Made by a program: the position numbers and the translations under genes. 64,000 nucleotides of DNA from Hassallia sp050875635 (GTDB taxonomy: Bacteria > Cyanobacteriota > Cyanobacteriia > Cyanobacteriales > Nostocaceae): NCBI RefSeq assembly GCF_050875635.1, contig NZ_JBPAOH010000002.1, positions 62,001 to 126,000 of the forward strand, read 5' to 3'. Under the pieces are notes generated by a model. The model made no database searches and was not told where the DNA came from. It saw nothing but the letters and a program-made list of their open reading frames with translations. Below are positions 9,009 to 17,866 of the stretch, piece by piece. Within the stretch, counting starts at the first letter, position 1. The number at the start of each line of letters is the position of its first letter.

Positions 9009-10139
9009 GTGATTATTTCCATTGCTACCGGACCTTGGTTGCCCGTGCCGGCGGTGCAAGGAGGTGCCATTCCTCGACTTTGGCAAGGTTTAGCAGAAGA
9101 ATTTGCTAACAGAGGTCATCAAGTGAGAATTCTCTGTCGTTGTTATCCAGGACAGCCTCAAACAGAAACGATCAATGGTGTTGAATACATTCGACGTGGG
9201 GGACTGCCTCAAAGTACTAATATTCGCTTGGATTTAATCAAAGATTTGCTTTATGCTTTGTTGATTTTTCCCACCTTGCCGCGTGCCGATATTTTGGTCA
9301 TCAACGACTTTTGGTTGCCTGTATTTGCGGCTTTACGTTTCTCTTCGGGGCGAATTGTGGTGAATTCGGCTCGTTTTCCCAAAGGACAATATCGTCTGTA
9401 TACAAAAGTAGCTTGCTTTGCGGCTGTATCGCAGGCAGTCAAAGAGGCGATCGCGCAAGAATATCCTCTTCTCATACCGCGAATCAAAGTTATCCCCAAT
9501 CCTATTGATACGAGTATATTTTTTCCCGCAACTTCTTCTAAATTCGCCAATCAAGAGAAAGTTATTCTTTATGTCGGCAGAATTCATCCAGAAAAAGGTA
9601 TCCATCTGCTTGTAGATGCATTCTTAATCTTGGCGCAACAAATTTCTACCGCTAAACTGAGAATTATTGGTCCACAACAAGAAAATCAAGGTGGTGGCGG
9701 AGATAAATATTTACGCAGTCTCAAATTGCAAGCTGAAAAATTAAATATTGAATTTTTAGAGCCTATATTTGATGTAGACAAACTAGCTGAAGCGTATCGT
9801 CAAGCCGATATATTTTGCTATCCTTCGCTAGCAGAAAAAGGCGAGTCTTTTGGAGTAGCCCCTTTAGAAGCAATGGCATCAGGTCTTGTACCAGTAGTTT
9901 CCGACTTACCTTGTTTTAGAGACTTCATTGAATCAGGAAAAACCGGATATTTTTTTAATCATAAAAACACCGATGCCGCCAAAAATCTTTCAGCTACATT
10001 AGTCTCAGCAATACTCAATTGGGAAACGACTACTAAAATGGGTGCAAAAGCTGTGCAAAAAGCACAAGAATTTAGCTATCAGCAAATTGCTAACGTCTAT
10101 CTGTCTAATTTTGAACAATTATTAACAACAACGAAATAG
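9009..10139 (+). CDS. Glycosyltransferase family 4
   Basis: A GTG at 9009 is chosen as start: it follows GGGAAG and puts the first Rossmann strand (IISIATGPWLPVP) at the N-terminus. An upstream ATG at 8949 would add 20 residues and overlap the previous gene inside repeat DNA. GGAIPRLWQGLAEEFANRGH is the acceptor loop; LYVGRIHPEKGIHLLVDAF and YPSLAEKGESFGVAPLEAMA form the GT4 donor site with E-x7-E. The length (376 residues) is normal. It is followed 8 bp later by a methyltransferase gene, so it is part of the same operon. Confidence 0.85.
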   Translation: MIISIATGPWLPVPAVQGGAIPRLWQGLAEEFANRGHQVRILCRCYPGQPQTETINGVEYIRRGGLPQSTNIRLDLIKDLLYALLIFPTLPRADILVINDFWLPVFAALRFSSGRIVVNSARFPKGQYRLYTKVACFAAVSQAVKEAIAQEYPLLIPRIKVIPNPIDTSIFFPATSSKFANQEKVILYVGRIHPEKGIHLLVDAFLILAQQISTAKLRIIGPQQENQGGGGDKYLRSLKLQAEKLNIEFLEPIFDVDKLAEAYRQADIFCYPSLAEKGESFGVAPLEAMASGLVPVVSDLPCFRDFIESGKTGYFFNHKNTDAAKNLSATLVSAILNWETTTKMGAKAVQKAQEFSYQQIANVYLSNFEQLLTTTK

Positions 10140-10147
10140 GATATATC

Positions 10148-10831
10148 ATGGAAAAAAAGACAATTCAACGCTTTTATGACGAAGTTTATACAGAATATCT
10201 GTCTGAAGGTTTAAGTGAATTTGATGGTTATGAAAGAAATCATGTTTTGAAGCGAATTTATCCTCAAGTAAATGGCAAGCGATTGTTAGATTTAGGAGCA
10301 GGTCATGGAACTATCAGTAAGTTTTTTCTTGATAAAGGCTATGAAGTGTATGCCATTGAGTGGACTGTAGCCGGAGTGCAAAAACTCGTGAAAATAAAAG
10401 TCAATGCAATTCAAAAAGATATTGAAGATACTCCTTATATCTATGAAGATAATTTTTTTGATGAGGTTTTTTGGGGAGATAATATAGAACACCTTTTCTT
10501 TCCCGAACAAGTCGCTCAGGAAATATATCGAATTCTCAAACCGGGTGGAAGATTAGTTTTAAGTACCCCGAATCATGGCTGGATTATCAATCGGCTGTAT
10601 TACCTATTAATGGGTGTACCTAGAAGAACAGAGGGACATAAAATTCCTATTTGGGAATGGCAGCATATTCGGTATTTTAATAAAGCTGAAATTAAGAGGT
10701 TTTTAAATCATTGTGGTTTCAGCAAAGATTTTGCTTTTTATGGAGCTGAACGCAGACAACCATTTGCAGCTTTAAGTAGGTATTTCCCTTCAATTATGGG
10801 ATCTGTCATGGTTGTGGAAATTCGTAAGTAA
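10148..10831 (+). CDS. Class I SAM-dependent methyltransferase
   Basis: The 227-residue protein has motif I LLDLGAGHGTISKFF, motif II-like YEVYAIEW, and the post-I/IV region FWGDNIEHLFFPEQ. It ends this core with the RILKPGGRLVLSTPNH strand typical of Methyltransf_11/23 enzymes. ATATATCATGG places the start tightly after the previous gene. TAAATG joins its stop to the next start without a gap. In this cluster it may methylate a sugar or cap a chain; this is inference. Confidence 0.82.
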   Translation: MEKKTIQRFYDEVYTEYLSEGLSEFDGYERNHVLKRIYPQVNGKRLLDLGAGHGTISKFFLDKGYEVYAIEWTVAGVQKLVKIKVNAIQKDIEDTPYIYEDNFFDEVFWGDNIEHLFFPEQVAQEIYRILKPGGRLVLSTPNHGWIINRLYYLLMGVPRRTEGHKIPIWEWQHIRYFNKAEIKRFLNHCGFSKDFAFYGAERRQPFAALSRYFPSIMGSVMVVEIRK

Positions 10832-11605
10832 ATGTATATGCTTGACGAAGTAACTCCGCTGATTCTCACCTATAATGAAGCGCCAAATATTGATCGCACT
10901 CTCCAGCATCTTAGTTGGGCAAAAAAAATTGTTGTCATTGACAGTTACAGCACCGATGAAACTCTGGAAATTCTCAACTCATATCCTGAAGTGCAACTAA
11001 TGCAAAGGAAATTTGATACCCATGCAACTCAATGGAATTATGGACTAGAACAAGTTACATCCGCATGGGTTCTTTCCCTTGATGCAGACTACATCATCAC
11101 TGATGAACTAACCGCTGAAATCGCATCTTTGCCAGCAGATGAAGATATCGATGGCTACTTTGCTTTCTTCAAATACTGTGTTTTTGGCAAACCTTTAAGA
11201 GGCACAATATTGCCACCACGTCAAGTTCTTTTTCGCCAAGAAAAGGCTATTTATATAGATGATGGTCATACTCAGTTGCTAAAGATTAATGGTAAATCTA
11301 GGATGCTTTCATCCTATATTCACCATGACGATCGCAAACCTCTAAGTCGCTGGTTATGGGCACAAGACCGCTATATGGTGATTGAAGCCAAAAAGATATT
11401 AGAAACTGCAAATAGCGAACTCAGCTTGGGCGATCGCATTCGCAAACAAAAAATCCTGGCTCCCTTCATTGTTTTATTTTATTGCCTGATTGTCAAAGGC
11501 GGTATTTTTGACGGTTGGCATGGTTGGTATTACGCACTTCAGCGTATCTTGGCAGAAATTCTGCTAGCAATTCATCTGATTGAAGCTGAGAAATTCAAAC
11601 CTTAA
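10832..11605 (+). CDS. Glycosyltransferase family 2 (WaaE/KdtX-like)
   Basis: The 257-residue protein starts with LILTYNEAPNIDRTL, then VVIDSYSTDETLEIL and SLDADYIITDEL, where DAD is the DxD metal site of GT-A enzymes. The short length and YNE(x)NI start resemble the beta-glucosyl/heptosyltransferase-like WaaE group. A C-terminal hydrophobic part (FIVLFYCLIVKGGIFDGWHG) could tether it to the membrane. ATG codons at 10832 and 10838 are both possible. It directly abuts the methyltransferase stop. Confidence 0.82.
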   Translation: MYMLDEVTPLILTYNEAPNIDRTLQHLSWAKKIVVIDSYSTDETLEILNSYPEVQLMQRKFDTHATQWNYGLEQVTSAWVLSLDADYIITDELTAEIASLPADEDIDGYFAFFKYCVFGKPLRGTILPPRQVLFRQEKAIYIDDGHTQLLKINGKSRMLSSYIHHDDRKPLSRWLWAQDRYMVIEAKKILETANSELSLGDRIRKQKILAPFIVLFYCLIVKGGIFDGWHGWYYALQRILAEILLAIHLIEAEKFKP

Positions 11606-11643
11606 TTCTGCTTTTTCTACATTAGTTTATCAAACTTAATCAT

Positions 11644-13386
11644 ATGAACATCCTGGGAATTAACGCTTATCATGGCGATGCTTCAGCTTGCTTAATCCAA
11701 AACGGTGAACTCATTGCCGCAGTTGAAGAAGAACGGTTTAATCGAGTTAAACATTGGGCTGGATTTCCCGCAGAATCTATCCGAAGTTGTTTAAAAGTGG
11801 GTGGTATTAGTGCGGCAGATTTAGAACATGTGGCTGTATCTTTCAATCCGAAAGCCAACTTAAATCGCAAGCTGCTGTTTACTCTGCAAAATCGTCCTTC
11901 TGTGCGATCGCTTTTGGATCGATTTAACAAGCAAAGTAAATCTGCCAGTCTTTTACAACAATTAGCCGATGCTTGTCACTGCCAAAGCGAAGATATTCGC
12001 GCCAAAATCCATAACTTAGAACATCATACCACCCATTTGGCTGGTAGTTTTTTTGTTTCTCCCTTTGAAGAAGCGGCAATTCTTTCAATCGACGGGATGG
12101 GAGATTTTGTCAGCACTCTGTTAGCTGCCGGACGCGGTAACGAGTTAGAATATTTTTCTCGCACTCACTATCCCCATTCCGTCGGCTATCTCTACAATGC
12201 TGTTACTTTATACCTGGGCTTTCCCGCTTACGGGGATGAGTATAAAGTCATGGGATTGGCTCCTTATGGCGAACCTGAATATTTAGAAGCCTTTCGCCGA
12301 ATTATATATCCTAAAGGAGACAGCTTTGAATTAAATTTAGACTACTTTACCCACCACACCCAAGGTATTGCTATGAATTGGGAAAGTGGTTCTCCAACTG
12401 TTCAACCATTCCACAGCCCAGAGTTAGAAAAATTACTCGGTGCAGCGCGAGATCCGAAATCGGAAGTGACATCAAAGCATCAAAATATTGCCGCATCTGT
12501 GCAAGCTGTGACTGAAGAAATTATCTTTCATCTGCTAAATCGTTTAAGCGATCGCTACAAAAGCGAAAATCTCTGTTTGGTCGGTGGTGTAGCTATGAAC
12601 TCTGTCGCTAACGGTAAAATCACCCAAAATACTCCCTTTAAAAATATTTACACTCCCATCGGTGCGGCTGACAACGGCACATGCTTTGGTGCAGCTTTTT
12701 ATGTGTGGCATCAAATGCTAAAACAACCGAGAAAATTTGTTTTAAATCATGCTTACTGGGGGTCAGAATTTAGTAATGAAGAATGTTTGTTAGCTTTGCA
12801 ACACTACAATTTGCAACCTAAAAAATTAGAGCGCGATGCACTTTTAAATCATGTTGTAGATGCTTTGTGTGCAGGTAAAGTAGTCGGTTGGTTTCAAGGT
12901 AGGATGGAATTTGGTGCTAGAGCTTTAGGTAATCGCTCACTTTTAGCCGATCCGCGTCGTGCTGATATGCGGGATATTATCAACTTGAAAATCAAATTTA
13001 GGGAAAAATTTCGCCCCTTCGCTCCTAGTATTTTAGAAGAAAAGGTCAGCGAATACTTTGAAATTGATGCGCCGGTGCCTTTCATGGAAAAAGTCTTTAC
13101 AGTTCGCTCTCAAAAAAGGAAACAAATTCCTGCCGTCACCCATGTTGACGGTACTGGACGCTTACAAAGTGTCAGTCGCAGTACCAATCCCCTTTATTGG
13201 GACTTGATAAATACATTTGCTCAACGCACTGGTATTCCCGTCGTTCTCAACACATCCCTCAACGAAAATGAACCAATTGTTAGGACTCCTAATGAAGCCA
13301 TTCTGTGTTTTTTAAGAACTCATATGGATGCTATTGTCTTGGGTTCTTATTATGTAGAACGCAGCGATATCAAAGTTGGTGGTTGA
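11644..13386 (+). CDS. NodU/CmcH-type carbamoyltransferase
   Basis: At 580 residues it matches the usual length. The N-terminal Kae1-like domain begins ILGINAYHGDASACLIQNG, then EEERFNRVKHWAGFP, and has the metal-binding histidines in NLEHHTTHLAGSFF (about residues 126-139). The C-terminal YrdC-like domain carries GRMEFGARALGNRSLLADPR, which forms carbamoyl-adenylate. The enzyme moves a carbamoyl group from carbamoyl phosphate to a hydroxyl, often of a sugar. It closes the glycan cluster, so decoration of the product is likely; the target is inferred. Confidence 0.9.
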   Translation: MNILGINAYHGDASACLIQNGELIAAVEEERFNRVKHWAGFPAESIRSCLKVGGISAADLEHVAVSFNPKANLNRKLLFTLQNRPSVRSLLDRFNKQSKSASLLQQLADACHCQSEDIRAKIHNLEHHTTHLAGSFFVSPFEEAAILSIDGMGDFVSTLLAAGRGNELEYFSRTHYPHSVGYLYNAVTLYLGFPAYGDEYKVMGLAPYGEPEYLEAFRRIIYPKGDSFELNLDYFTHHTQGIAMNWESGSPTVQPFHSPELEKLLGAARDPKSEVTSKHQNIAASVQAVTEEIIFHLLNRLSDRYKSENLCLVGGVAMNSVANGKITQNTPFKNIYTPIGAADNGTCFGAAFYVWHQMLKQPRKFVLNHAYWGSEFSNEECLLALQHYNLQPKKLERDALLNHVVDALCAGKVVGWFQGRMEFGARALGNRSLLADPRRADMRDIINLKIKFREKFRPFAPSILEEKVSEYFEIDAPVPFMEKVFTVRSQKRKQIPAVTHVDGTGRLQSVSRSTNPLYWDLINTFAQRTGIPVVLNTSLNENEPIVRTPNEAILCFLRTHMDAIVLGSYYVERSDIKVGG

Positions 13387-13683
13387 TAGTTGTTGGTTGA
13401 TAGTTGTTGGTTGATAGTTGGTGGTTGATAGTTGATAGTTGATAGTTGTTGGTTGATAGTTGATAGTTGATAGTTGTTGGTTGATAGTTGTTGTAGGACT
13501 TACGCAAAATATCTCTGGAACTCTTATTCCTTCGTGTCCTTCGTGTCTTCGTGGTTCGTTACTCCGTGAAAGAGTGCGTAAGTCCTATGTTGGTTGATGG
13601 TTGTTTACGACTAACCACTAACCACCAACCACTAACCACCAACCACCAACCACTAACCACCAACCACCAACCACCAACCACTA
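13380..13683. repeat. Heptamer-type tandem repeats in inverted orientation around a palindromic element
   Basis: About 13380-13493 is a tandem run of GGTTGATAGTTGTT units; the first copies overlap the stop of the carbamoyltransferase. About 13615-13683 is a run of the opposite-sense CCAACCACTAACCA units. Between them lies an AGGACTTACGCA element. Such short tandemly repeated sequences are known from Nostocales genomes. The two arms could pair into a long imperfect stem and may act as a transcription barrier; that is inference. Confidence 0.75.
13494..13587. repeat. Palindromic element, 'aggacttacgca' family (copy 1)
   Basis: The ends are inverted copies (TAGGACTTACGCA and TGCGTAAGTCCTA). The interior has CTTCGTGTCCTTCGTGTCTTCG, the reverse complement of the interior of copies at 20796-20880 and 31180-31272. 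It looks like a non-coding miniature element of about 95 bp. Confidence 0.7.
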
Positions 13684-13831
13684 AAGATATTTTTGCCGAT
13701 CGCCTCTAAATTACACTTGACAAAAACCTTGATTCATGTGTCAAAGTTTAACTTTTGATTAATTTTCGTAACCTGAAAGCGATTTTTTCAGGTTTAGGGA
13801 AGTTATGCGGCAAGTGATGCGATAAGTTAAC

Positions 13832-13837
13832 TATAAT
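13832..13837 (+). promoter_or_regulatory. Possible -10 box upstream of the VirB-like operon
   Basis: A perfect TATAAT lies here, 89 bp before the preferred ATG at 13926. At 17 bp upstream the sequence is GGCAAG, a poor -35, so an activator would be needed. If transcription starts near 13844, an upstream ATG at 13848 would be almost leaderless, which supports the later start codon. The site is suggested only by its sequence. Confidence 0.28.
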
Positions 13838-13925
13838 ACTGGCAGTTATGCTGATTCACGACGAATTTGATGCTACTTCTTCTATAATGTATAAAATATA
13901 TTTTTCAGAAGTAATAGTAAAATTC

Positions 13926-14543
13926 ATGTCCAAACAAAGTATTCATGAGATAGTTTTTCTCAAAACTTTGACACGTAGTGCGAGCAAAATATCTCCGAAA
14001 TTGACAGGAACACTCGAATCCTGGCGTTTTCGGCTGATTGAATCTGTTCCATTTTTGATTGCTTGTGCAGTATTTCTAAGCGTTATCAGCCTGAAAAGTC
14101 CTATCCTGCTTTTTTGTCTACTTGTTGGTAGTTTAATTACAATAATTATACAGCAAATTGGGCATCAGGTACATCTACCCAGGCGATCGCTCATATTGTT
14201 ACAAATCTTAGCAGTAGCGATCGTCTTGAGTTTATTTTGGTTAGACTATTTTGCAGTTCCCGCACAAGCCCAATTTTTTAAGAGAGCTGAAGATTTTTTT
14301 AGGGGCACTCTCACAAAAGATGCAGGAACAAACGATGGTACCCAAGCAGCAGTTAGCTTAATATTCAATGTTTTGCGGGCAATTTACCTACTTTACATAG
14401 CAGTTTCTTTGATTGGTGTTATTAACGCAGTTCGCAAAGATGAAGATTGGCAAACTATCGCCAGAACTCCTTTATTAGTAGTTGTCGCCGTGACAATTGC
14501 TGATGTTCTCACAGGCTTTATAATTGGCGATACTAGTAAATAA
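13926..14543 (+). CDS. VirB2/TrbC-like prepilin-type membrane protein
   Basis: From the ATG at 13926 the protein has 205 residues; ATGs at 13848 and 13887 would add 26 or 13 atypical residues. Two hydrophobic segments (about 41-77) and a third (about 88-110) end in VPAQAQFF, a signal-peptidase-like AQA site at about 113-115. The resulting C-terminal part of about 90 residues has two membrane helices joined by a short basic loop (INAVRKDEDWQ), the architecture of VirB2/TrbC pilins. It is the first gene of a VirB-like series and lies 36 bp before a VirB3-like gene. The call rests on topology and order, not on a strong motif. Confidence 0.55.
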   Translation: MSKQSIHEIVFLKTLTRSASKISPKLTGTLESWRFRLIESVPFLIACAVFLSVISLKSPILLFCLLVGSLITIIIQQIGHQVHLPRRSLILLQILAVAIVLSLFWLDYFAVPAQAQFFKRAEDFFRGTLTKDAGTNDGTQAAVSLIFNVLRAIYLLYIAVSLIGVINAVRKDEDWQTIARTPLLVVVAVTIADVLTGFIIGDTSK

Positions 14544-14579
14544 TTTATTTAGATAAAATGAAAAAAAGCTAAAAATTTC

Positions 14580-14948
14580 ATGACTCAAGACAAAGAAAAA
14601 GACTTTCGTCCAGTCAATCAAATTTTAGGAAGCCAACCTTCATTAGGACCAATTCCCGCCGATCAAGTCCTTCCTTGGACGCTTATTGCCCTAGCTGCTT
14701 ATTTTATCATCAATGGAATTTTTGGGGGAATTTTTCCGGACGACTTTCAAAAATGGTTGTGGACGATACTAATTACTATTTGGGGAATGGCGACTTGGTG
14801 GATATTAACAGGTGGTAGGAGTTGGCGTTTTTTAAGTAAATTTGTTGGTGTTCCTGCTTGGACTAGAGGCTTTGCTCGTTATCAAAGCATACTATTCGTA
14901 AACCATGAAGCAAAAAATCGGAAAACAAAGCGTCGGCGTCGCAGGTAG
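14580..14948 (+). CDS. VirB3/TrbD-like small membrane protein
   Basis: The 122-residue protein has two hydrophobic stretches (about 29-50 and 58-78) and ends in a very basic tail (KNRKTKRRRRR). VirB3/TrbD proteins are about 90-120 residues, sit in the inner membrane and are encoded directly before VirB4, sometimes fused to it. Here the gene overlaps the VirB4-like gene by 44 bp in another frame, a strong sign of co-translation. Identity comes from size, topology and position. Confidence 0.6.
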   Translation: MTQDKEKDFRPVNQILGSQPSLGPIPADQVLPWTLIALAAYFIINGIFGGIFPDDFQKWLWTILITIWGMATWWILTGGRSWRFLSKFVGVPAWTRGFARYQSILFVNHEAKNRKTKRRRRR

Positions 14949-17646
14949 CGAGAGATTAACACCATTTGAAGATGCTTTACACCTAGCGACAATGTTGCGC
15001 GTCTCACTTGGGGGACGTGATATAGGCGCTTATCTTTTGACAAAGGGAACTCAAAAAAATAGATTTTGCTTTGTTTTTGGTTTTGAATGTCGAGGTATTC
15101 ATACAACTTTAAGAACAGACCAAATAGATGCAATTATTAGTAATATTGAATCGGGTTTAAAAGACATTCCCGCTAATGAAAGAATAACCTTTCATTTGAG
15201 TTCTTTTAGTTCCGATAAAAAGCGACAAAAAGAACTAAGTTCAATCATCAAACAAACGCCATCAAAAGATTTAAAATACTTGTTAATGGCGGAAAGAGCA
15301 AGAACAAAAGAACTTACTGTTTCTGGTATTCGCAAACCGAAATTTCTCAAAATTTATGTAACTTATACCGTTGAACCCAACTCCACCAATACAGATGATT
15401 CGATAGAAAGGCTTTTGGCAAAAGCTGAATCGTGGTGGTTGAAATTCAAAGGAGATATAGCAGAAGTTGAAAATCAGCGTATAGAAACCATTGTAACCAA
15501 TGCTTACAAACAAGGTTTTTCTCGCTGGGAACAAATATTATCCAATCAAATGGCTTTGGATGTTAAGCCATTAACTAGTAATGAACTTTGGGGAGAAATA
15601 TGGAGAAGATTTAATGATACCCCACCGATAGAAATTCCGCAATTAATGACTTTAGATGAAAATGGACTACACGAAGAAGCTTATTCAGATTTAGCTAGTA
15701 CTAAATTACTTGTAGATAATATCCACAGTACAACTTTGCTGATGGAATCTGATGTACCTTGCGCCGATCGCTCGTGGGTTCATGTTAAGAATAATTATAT
15801 TGGTGCATTAACATTTTTAGAAAAACCTGGTGGTTGGCAAAATAAATCTTCTCAACTGCGCTATTTATGGGAATTGTTGGCAAGAGAAACGGTTGTTGAT
15901 ACAGAGATTTTTTGTGAATTAACTGCGGCAAATCCAGCAATAGTAAAAAATACATTGCAACGAGTGCTGAAGCAGTCGAATGTGACAGCAACGATCGCTC
16001 AAGAAAAAAGCCGAACAATTGATGTCAACGCTCAATTAAAATTAAGAAAATCCGTAGCAGCACAAGAACAATTATATGAAGGTGCAGTACCTATTTATAC
16101 GGGGATAGCGATTTTTGTACATCGTCCAAGTGTGGAGAAATTAGAGGAAGCAATAAGATATATTGAAAACTGTTTTCAACGTCCAGCAAGGGTAATTAGA
16201 GAAACAGAATATGCTTGGAAAATTTGGCTGCAAACTTTACCGATAGTTTGGGAAGGTTTGTTAGCAAAACCCTTCAACCGTCGGCAGTTGTATTTAACAA
16301 GTGAAGTACCAGGATTAATGCCTTTAGTATTAACTAAATCTAGCGATCGCCAAGGTTTTGAATTGATTGCCGAAGAGGGAGGAACACCGGTATATTTAGA
16401 TTTATTTGACGAACATAAAAATTTAGCGCTATTTGCGACAACTCGCGCAGGTAAATCAGTATTGGTGTCAGGAATTTTAACTCAAGCTTTAGCGCATAAT
16501 ATTCCGGTAGTCGCGTTAGATTTTCCCAAACCAGATGGGACATCTACCTTCACCGACTATACAGAGTTTATGGAGAGTGGAGCATATTTTGATATTTCTA
16601 AACAATCGAATAACTTATTTGAACAGCCAGACTTGCGATCGCTAGATCCAGATCAACAGCGCGATCGCCTGCTCGATTATACAGCCTTTTTAGAATCAGC
16701 TTTAATGACAATGGTTTTAGGGTCATCCACAGAAAATCCATTGTTATCGCAAACCGTGCGATCGCTTCTTAATTTGGCTTTAACAGCATTCTTTGCAGAT
16801 GAAGGTATAAAAGAGCGATATCGAATCGCAATTGCAGGGGGATTTGGCAGTCCAGCTTGGCAGAAAACCCCCACATTAAGAGACTTTCTCTATTTTTGCA
16901 CAACAGAACATCTACAAATCAACTCTGTAAGTGGCAGAGTTGAAGATGCCTTAAGTCAAATTCAATTGCGCTTGCGGTTTTGGCTTTCAAGTCGCGTCGG
17001 ACAATCGATTTCTGCACCATCTAGCTTTCCCACCGATGCACAACTTTTGGTTTTTGCTTTGAGAAACCTCTCAGATAATGAAGATGCAGCAGTGCTATCT
17101 TTAAGTGCTTATTCAGCAGCATTACGACGCGCACTCAGCAGTCCAGCTTCCATATTCTTCATTGATGAAGCACCAATTTTATTTGAATTTGACCAAATTG
17201 CTGACTTAGTTGGCAGAATTTGTGCCAATGGTGCAAAAGCTGGAATTAGAGTTATTTTATCAGCACAAGACCCCGATACCATCGCCAAATCTAAAGCCGC
17301 ATCGAAAATTTTACAAAACTTAAGCACACGATTAATCGGACGCATTCAACCCGTTGCCGTCGATAGTTTCATGGATATATTAAAATATCCCCGTGAAATT
17401 ATTTCTCGCAATGCTTCAGAAAACTTCTTTCCTCGCAAAGAAGGCATTTATAGCCAATGGCTGTTAGATAATAACGGTATTTATACCTTCTGCCGCTATT
17501 ATCCAGGTTACGAACAATTAGCAGTAGTTGCTAACAACCCCAACGAACAAGCAGCACGGAGTAAAATTATGCGACATCACAGCGATAAATATGAAGCAAT
17601 TTCTACATTTGCACGTCAATTAGTAGCTTCATTACGTGGTAGTTAA
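14905..17646 (+). CDS. VirB4/TraC-like ATPase of a type IV secretion-type complex
   Basis: At 913 residues it matches VirB4/TraC length. The N-terminal ~450 residues are the non-catalytic VirB4 part. The Walker A is ATTRAGKS at 511-518 (K517), with Ala in place of the usual first Gly. Walker B is IFFIDEA with D754 and E755. ICANGAKAGIRVILSAQDP (about 772-790) matches the helix and Gln/Asp motif seen in VirB4 and the HerA/FtsK superfamily. VirB4 drives assembly and substrate transfer from the inner membrane. Flanking VirB3- and VirB6-like genes support the call over a stand-alone HerA/VirD4 ATPase. Several HIP1 sites show long residence in this genome. Confidence 0.82.
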   Translation: MKQKIGKQSVGVAGSERLTPFEDALHLATMLRVSLGGRDIGAYLLTKGTQKNRFCFVFGFECRGIHTTLRTDQIDAIISNIESGLKDIPANERITFHLSSFSSDKKRQKELSSIIKQTPSKDLKYLLMAERARTKELTVSGIRKPKFLKIYVTYTVEPNSTNTDDSIERLLAKAESWWLKFKGDIAEVENQRIETIVTNAYKQGFSRWEQILSNQMALDVKPLTSNELWGEIWRRFNDTPPIEIPQLMTLDENGLHEEAYSDLASTKLLVDNIHSTTLLMESDVPCADRSWVHVKNNYIGALTFLEKPGGWQNKSSQLRYLWELLARETVVDTEIFCELTAANPAIVKNTLQRVLKQSNVTATIAQEKSRTIDVNAQLKLRKSVAAQEQLYEGAVPIYTGIAIFVHRPSVEKLEEAIRYIENCFQRPARVIRETEYAWKIWLQTLPIVWEGLLAKPFNRRQLYLTSEVPGLMPLVLTKSSDRQGFELIAEEGGTPVYLDLFDEHKNLALFATTRAGKSVLVSGILTQALAHNIPVVALDFPKPDGTSTFTDYTEFMESGAYFDISKQSNNLFEQPDLRSLDPDQQRDRLLDYTAFLESALMTMVLGSSTENPLLSQTVRSLLNLALTAFFADEGIKERYRIAIAGGFGSPAWQKTPTLRDFLYFCTTEHLQINSVSGRVEDALSQIQLRLRFWLSSRVGQSISAPSSFPTDAQLLVFALRNLSDNEDAAVLSLSAYSAALRRALSSPASIFFIDEAPILFEFDQIADLVGRICANGAKAGIRVILSAQDPDTIAKSKAASKILQNLSTRLIGRIQPVAVDSFMDILKYPREIISRNASENFFPRKEGIYSQWLLDNNGIYTFCRYYPGYEQLAVVANNPNEQAARSKIMRHHSDKYEAISTFARQLVASLRGS

Positions 17647-17866
17647 CATAGCAATGTTAAAAAGACCTAACCCCCCACCCCCTTCCCTACAAGGGAAGGG
17701 GGAGTACATTTCCTCTATAAGGGAAAGTATATTTCCCTCCCCTTGTAGGGGAGGGACGACTTTGACGCCAGTCAAAGTCAGGGAGAGGTTTTGCCTTTAA
17801 TATGGTTGAACTACTGAATAAAATAAAGTACTAAATTCCTATAGATATTTTTCCCGATTCAGACCC
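17647..17866. repeat. GC-rich hairpin repeats between the VirB4- and VirB5-like genes
   Basis: A strong hairpin at 17678-17702 (CCCCCTTCCC paired with GGGAAGGGGG) is followed by CCCTCCCCTTGTAGGGGAGGG near 17735-17755 and GACTTTGACGCCAGTCAAAGTC at about 17759-17780. These are typical cyanobacterial dispersed palindromes. They may reduce read-through within the operon. Confidence 0.65.

Noticed and set aside
9311..9615. Overlapping plus- and minus-strand frames inside the fourth GT4 gene
   Set aside because: They are shadows of the GT4 frame with Arg/Ser-rich composition and no start signals.
13380..13683. Possible CRISPR array
   Set aside because: The repeats are 7-14 bp in tandem with no unique spacers; no cas genes are seen.
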